From Cavia porcellus (lineage: Eukaryota > Chordata > Mammalia > Rodentia > Caviidae), in assembly GCF_034190915.1 (NCBI RefSeq), contig NW_026947485.1:134184337-134248336 (forward strand): a stretch of 64,000 nt of DNA, given 5' to 3'. The notes under the pieces are model-generated. The model had not been told where the DNA came from and did not search any database. It was given only the letters and a program-made list of their open reading frames with translations. The position numbers and the translations under genes were made by a program. Numbering within the stretch: position 1 is the stretch's first letter; every line of letters starts with the position of its first letter. This document shows positions 59,881 to 64,000 of the stretch, piece by piece.

Positions 59881-61380
59881 TGACATTTTCCAACTTTCTG
59901 TTTTCTCCACTGAGACTTTGGCTTCATTCTCGTGGCATCATTCATTGCCTTATTAGGAGCTTCTGGCAGGGAAGTAACCCTGTCACACATTTCTACTTTG
60001 CCTCCCAGGGTCTTCTGAAGTCTGGGTGCAAGCCCCTATCATCTCAAAACTATTGTATTCTGCATTTCTATACAGCTAGCACCCCAAGAATGATGCCAAA
60101 TCTGCTGACAATTAAAGCAGTAGCTGGACCACTTGGACCAGAGATAGCTGCAGAGGTATGTGAGTTGAACTTGAAGAAATATTTCCTTAATTGGAACTAA
60201 TGAATAGGATTTTAATGAACAGGATGCCTTGGGGGTTCTATTTTTTCAGCAAAGTATTTTAAAGGAGTTTATTCTTTAATATCCTTAAATCTGCTTGGAT
60301 GAGATCTGGTGAATACTGAAGATATCTTCAAGGCATGTCTTCTATTGTCTTGTTGCAAAATGCTTGGATTAATTTTAATGCTAATATTTTCAGCATCCAT
60401 GTTCTCCTAGGCCCCAACTTTATAAGTGCCCCCTTTCTGTCCAAATTGTAAATTGTCTAGTCACACAGCCCTGATTTTTCTCCTGATTCTTACTGTAGAT
60501 ATGATCAAAAGCAGCAATATTGGATTGCTTTACAATTTCCTTACTTGATCAGTTGGTCCATTATCCTTAAATTTAGCCTCTCACAAAGTATAAGAATATA
60601 GACACAGCGTATACAAATTCATTGCCAGAATTAAATATGCATAGCTTCCAGTCCAGTTTCCAATGGACTCTTCATTCTTGACTGAAATGCCATGAGCCTG
60701 AACTTATTGCACACATTCTTTTCACCATTCTGGTATTACAAGCTCCAACCAGAGCTTTGCTTTCAGTTTCTCTAGGTAGCACATCCAAACTTTCCAAATT
60801 TCTCCCACAAACCAATTTTGAAGACTTCTAAATCACATAAATTACATAGTCAGGTACAGTGAAAGTAATGATTCATGTCTCTGTCAAATTCCATTAATCA
60901 CTCTTCCCTCACTGGAACAATTTAACTGATAGCTAAAATTTAAACAAAAACAAACAAAAAAGCAAACAAAGGAGAGGTTCTTGTGGATCATGGTTTCAGA
61001 AGATTCAACAGTGGTTAATTTGCTCTTACACATAAATGTCGAACAGTGTAGCAGAGAAGAGTTGCTGACTATATGGCAGCTAGACATTAGACTTAAGAAT
61101 ATACCCTTTCAAGTGCTCAGTGGCCCGTCACCAATTAGGCCTCACCTCCTAAGAGCACATTCATGAACTCATTGATGGATCAATCTATTGAGTGCTCCTA
61201 AGATCCAATCACCTTCCAAAAGCCCAACCTCTAAATAAATGTGACTTTGATGGGATATTTAAACCTAAATCATGAAACTAAGCTACTTAGAGTTTAAAAT
61301 AGCATATATCCTATCTTAAATACATCTCATACCATCTCAAAGCAACATAGAAAAGGCAACTAAATTATATTAACTATTTT
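59881..61380. other. Unassigned sequence
   Basis: No gene recognised. The 106-codon frame at 59880-60200 starts at the B1 border and has no domain. (CAAA)n-like bases lie near 60945-60965. Confidence 0.4.
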
Positions 61381-61393
61381 CTCCTTTCTAATT

Positions 61394-61460
61394 TATTAAT
61401 TTTTTGGTACCGAGCATCAGTTTCTCAACCTTGTGCATGCTTGTGAGCTAAATATCCAGC
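61394..61460 (-). mobile_element. Short ID-type SINE
   Basis: 'ttttggtaccgagcatcag', 'ccttgtgcatgcttgtgag', 'ctaaatatccagc' follow the reversed ID consensus with an internal deletion. A perfect 13-bp duplication, CTCCTTTCTAATT, lies at 61381-61393 and 61461-61473. Confidence 0.88.
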
Positions 61461-61596
61461 CTCCTTTCTAATTCAAAATATATAACCTATAAGATTATAG
61501 GGAAAATTTTGTACATTCAGTACAAATTCAGCCAAGACAGCGATACTGAGGATATACAAGTAAGCAAAACAAATCTACAATCATGGTCTAAGTATT

Positions 61597-62065
61597 CATT
61601 CAACTCAGCTATAAAGAAGGATAAATTTGAGATATTTATAGAAAAATAGATACACTTTGGATATATAACATTGCAGGAAATAAATAATACACAGAGGCTG
61701 AAGTGTTATATGATTGTTCTCATTTGAGCAATCCAGTATACAAATAAATAAGATTGATAAAAGGAAATTGAGACAGATTTTTGTAAATGGGAAAAAGACC
61801 AAGAGACTGAAAGTCAGGGAAAGGAAGTGGAAGTAGAAATAAAATGATTAAAATACATCAGAACGCATGTACCAGCTACACAAAATGAATGTAATCTTCA
61901 GATACTGCAAACATGAACTGCTACTCCTAATAATAATAAAAGGGAAAGTGGGTACAGAGATTGAAGAGGGAGGTGGGTAAAGAAGGTCAGGGAAATAAAC
62001 ACAATCAAGATACGTTAAATATATGGGCCTGCTACATAAAATGAATGAAAGCATCACGCACTCCA
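61597..62065 (+). mobile_element. Sense L1 3'-end relic
   Basis: 'caactcagctataaagaagg' and 'gaaataaataatacacagag' are the end of ORF2, followed by a purine-rich 3' UTR with 'gaagagggaggtgggtaaag'. Its 3' UTR differs from the tandem-unit 3' UTR at 35-36.5 kb, so it belongs to another L1 lineage. Confidence 0.7.
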
Positions 62066-63255
62066 AATAAGTGCTAAGATAAGTGAAGCATCAGTCTGGT
62101 AGAATGTGGCAGAGACAAGAAGGAAAAGATAGAGGAGAAAAGGGAGATAAGAAGAGTCTCACTTGTGTTCAACACAAGGCTGAACTGGGATGCTGCATTA
62201 GATGACCATGGAAAACCTGTCAGAGAGGGTGACATTTAAATTGAAAGACAGGATTTAAATGAACTGACTGGTGTTTTGGAAATGGAGCATTCTCTGAAGA
62301 GAAAAGAGCAAATCTAAAGTCTTTGACATGGGGGCTTGGTTAGACAGTGAAACGGCAAGGACACAGTGTGGTTGGCACCGAGTGACCAAGGGGTAAGATC
62401 AAGATACCTATGCGGCTCTTCCAGTTCCTTTTGTTTCTCACTCTCCCTACAGGACGTGTTTTAACTTCTCTGATAACAATATGTTGTTTATTATCATCAG
62501 CAATTATATGTTCATTTCTTTTATTTATCCTACCAGAATGTACAAAGATCACAAATGGAAGGGAAAGTGATGTCTTACCACATACATGTCCCTTCTAATA
62601 TTTATTGCAGTGCTGGGCACATAGTAGATACTCAAAGGTCTGTTGAACAAAGGGATGCCTTTTCTATAGGTATGAATGTAACATGCTTACCTGCAAAATA
62701 TTATCAATTTATAATGTAGGATTTGTGAACTTTTCTATATGTAATTCAATAAAAATTGATTTCCACACATGAGGCATCATAAAAACATACAGTTAAAATT
62801 TAACATGATTTCAACAAACATTGGGGGGTAGAGAGGAAATTAAAAGGCACCCTTCCGGGAGTTTTTATGCTGTCTCTGAGGTATGAAAATTCTATTCCTG
62901 TGATTGAAATCCAAGGAGGTAACGCAAAAGAATCATCCTTACTGAGCTAGGCTGAAAACCTATTTTTTGCAAAACATTTCCCCAGAAAACCAGAAATAAT
63001 TTTGACTGGGTTTTCTAGCACTGGTGTAGTTCAGGTAGGCTTTCAATTCAGTCATTTCTGATTTGCTATTTGGGACAAAAAATGCCATTTATTTCATTAG
63101 GACCACATCGCTAAATCAGCCTACTTCATCTTCACTAAGTCCACAAAAAACTACTGCATAGAATAAAATATGCAAAATAATCAACTTTACAATAAGAAGT
63201 GTTTTTAGTAATTGTATATTAGAAATTAATTAGAGCACAGAGTTACTTGCATTCA
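62066..63255. other. Unassigned sequence
   Basis: No gene or repeat recognised. Confidence 0.45.
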
Positions 63256-64000
63256 GACTCTCCCACTGGAGGTGATTCCCACTGCACAAGGAAGCTTTGG
63301 AGCATCACTCTGCCCCACCTCCCAAATCATCAGAGGCCACAGGAGAAGTCCCTGCAGGTCTAACTGGGTCATGCCCAGAGACCCCTGGGTGAGGACAGCC
63401 GCCTCTATTCAGTCTTCTGTGAGAGGTGATTTCCAGCCCACAGGGAAGCTTTGGGACTGTACTCTGAGCTGGTAAGACATTGCCCAGCTTCCCAAATCAC
63501 CAGAGGCCACATCTGAGGCCCCTGCAGGCCTAACTGGGCCATGCTCAAGGACCTCCCCTGCAGATAGCTGTCTGTATCCTCCCACTCCCACGTCAGTGGA
63601 AAGTGCATGAGGTGTTTTCCAGTGCATGGGAAGCCTTGGTACATCACTCAGAACCCAGAAATACAGGAAAATGACAAAACAAAAGAGCAAAATGCAATCT
63701 CAAAATGTCAACACATCCCAAGCAAGCTTAGCAGACATGGACATAGAAGAAAATGTAAGCAATAGACCTCAAATACCTAGCAACTGAAGTAAAGAAACAA
63801 CTCTGGGAAGCTATAAAAGAACTCAGAACAGAAGTAATCTAGTAGGTAAAAGAAGAAATGATAAATACAATGAAAGAAATGCTGAACACATCTAAATAAG
63901 ACATAGTTAAAAAATTAGAGGAACAATGCAGAAAGATGGAAATCTTTAATGAACAATCTAAGAAACAAACAGAATGCATGAAGTAGATGCAGAGATACAC
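63256..64000 (+). mobile_element. 5' end of another L1, cut by the window edge
   Basis: A GC-rich 5' UTR is followed at about 63672 by an ORF1 start homologous to the one at 30486 ('atgacaaaacaaaagagc' against 'atgacaaaacgaaagacc'). The ORF1 frame is soon broken by stops (for example around 63780 and 63840) and runs out of the window. Monomers are described separately. Confidence 0.85.
63266..63655 (+). repeat. Tandem L1 5' UTR monomers of a second type
   Basis: 'ggaggtgattcccactgcac' at 63269 recurs as 'gaggtgatttccagcccac' at 63423 and 'aggtgttttccagtgcatg' at 63611. The internal 'cccaaatca.cagaggccac' block also repeats (about 63323 and 63492), giving units of roughly 155 and 189 bp and a partial third. 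I see no clear similarity to the monomers at 29972-30485. Confidence 0.78.

Noticed and set aside
59880..60200. 106-codon plus frame
   Set aside because: It starts at a B1 border, has no domain, and shows no coding pattern.
63405..63690. Overlapping minus frames of 80 and 93 codons
   Set aside because: They lie opposite GC-rich L1 5' UTR monomers and have no independent support.

Overview
This is a mammalian nuclear window, almost certainly from a rodent outside the mouse/rat group. It is AT-rich and holds no host protein-coding gene that I can support. The lineage call rests on three repeat groups. Many short tRNA-derived ID-type SINEs carry the box-A-like start 'ggggctggggatttagctca'. B1/7SL-type SINEs are present. 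There is also an IAP-like class II provirus and LINE-1 elements with rodent-style tandem 5' UTR monomers. I cannot name the species.

Layout. 0-2 kb: the 5' end of an IAP-like provirus on the minus strand (LTR, primer binding site matching tRNA-Ile, leader, and a gag with one in-frame stop). 2-18 kb: mostly unassigned sequence with scattered ID and B1 SINEs, an old antisense L1 tail, an MLT1-type LTR and one copy of an unclassified ~600-bp repeat. 18.5-22.3 kb: a minus-strand 'half-L1' (HAL1-like) element with a 5' UTR, an ORF1 relic and a 3' UTR but no ORF2. 25.9-28.2 kb: an old sense L1 interrupted by a SINE, by a well-preserved solo LTR with a 6-bp target duplication, and by two purine microsatellites. 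29.96-36.55 kb: a full-length but dead L1 bounded by a 14-of-15 target-site duplication. 36.8-42.1 kb: an LTR cluster, including a MaLR-type provirus invaded by an MLT2-type LTR. 43.8-49.5 kb and 50-54 kb: largely unassigned, with one candidate conserved noncoding element. 56.7-59.5 kb: two antisense L1 tails and the second copy of the unclassified repeat, which split a SINE. 63.26-64 kb: the 5' end of another L1, whose tandem 5' UTR monomers differ from those of the 30-kb L1.

How the pieces relate. The 18.5-22.3 kb element and the 30-36.5 kb L1 share a long 3' UTR made of degenerate ~150-160-bp tandem units, right down to the polyadenylation signal. Yet one has ORF2 and the other does not. 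With the differing 5' UTR monomers, this points to modular exchange of ends among L1-derived families in this genome, and it is the most interesting feature of the window. No CRISPR array, rRNA gene, functional tRNA gene or bacterial-type operon was seen.
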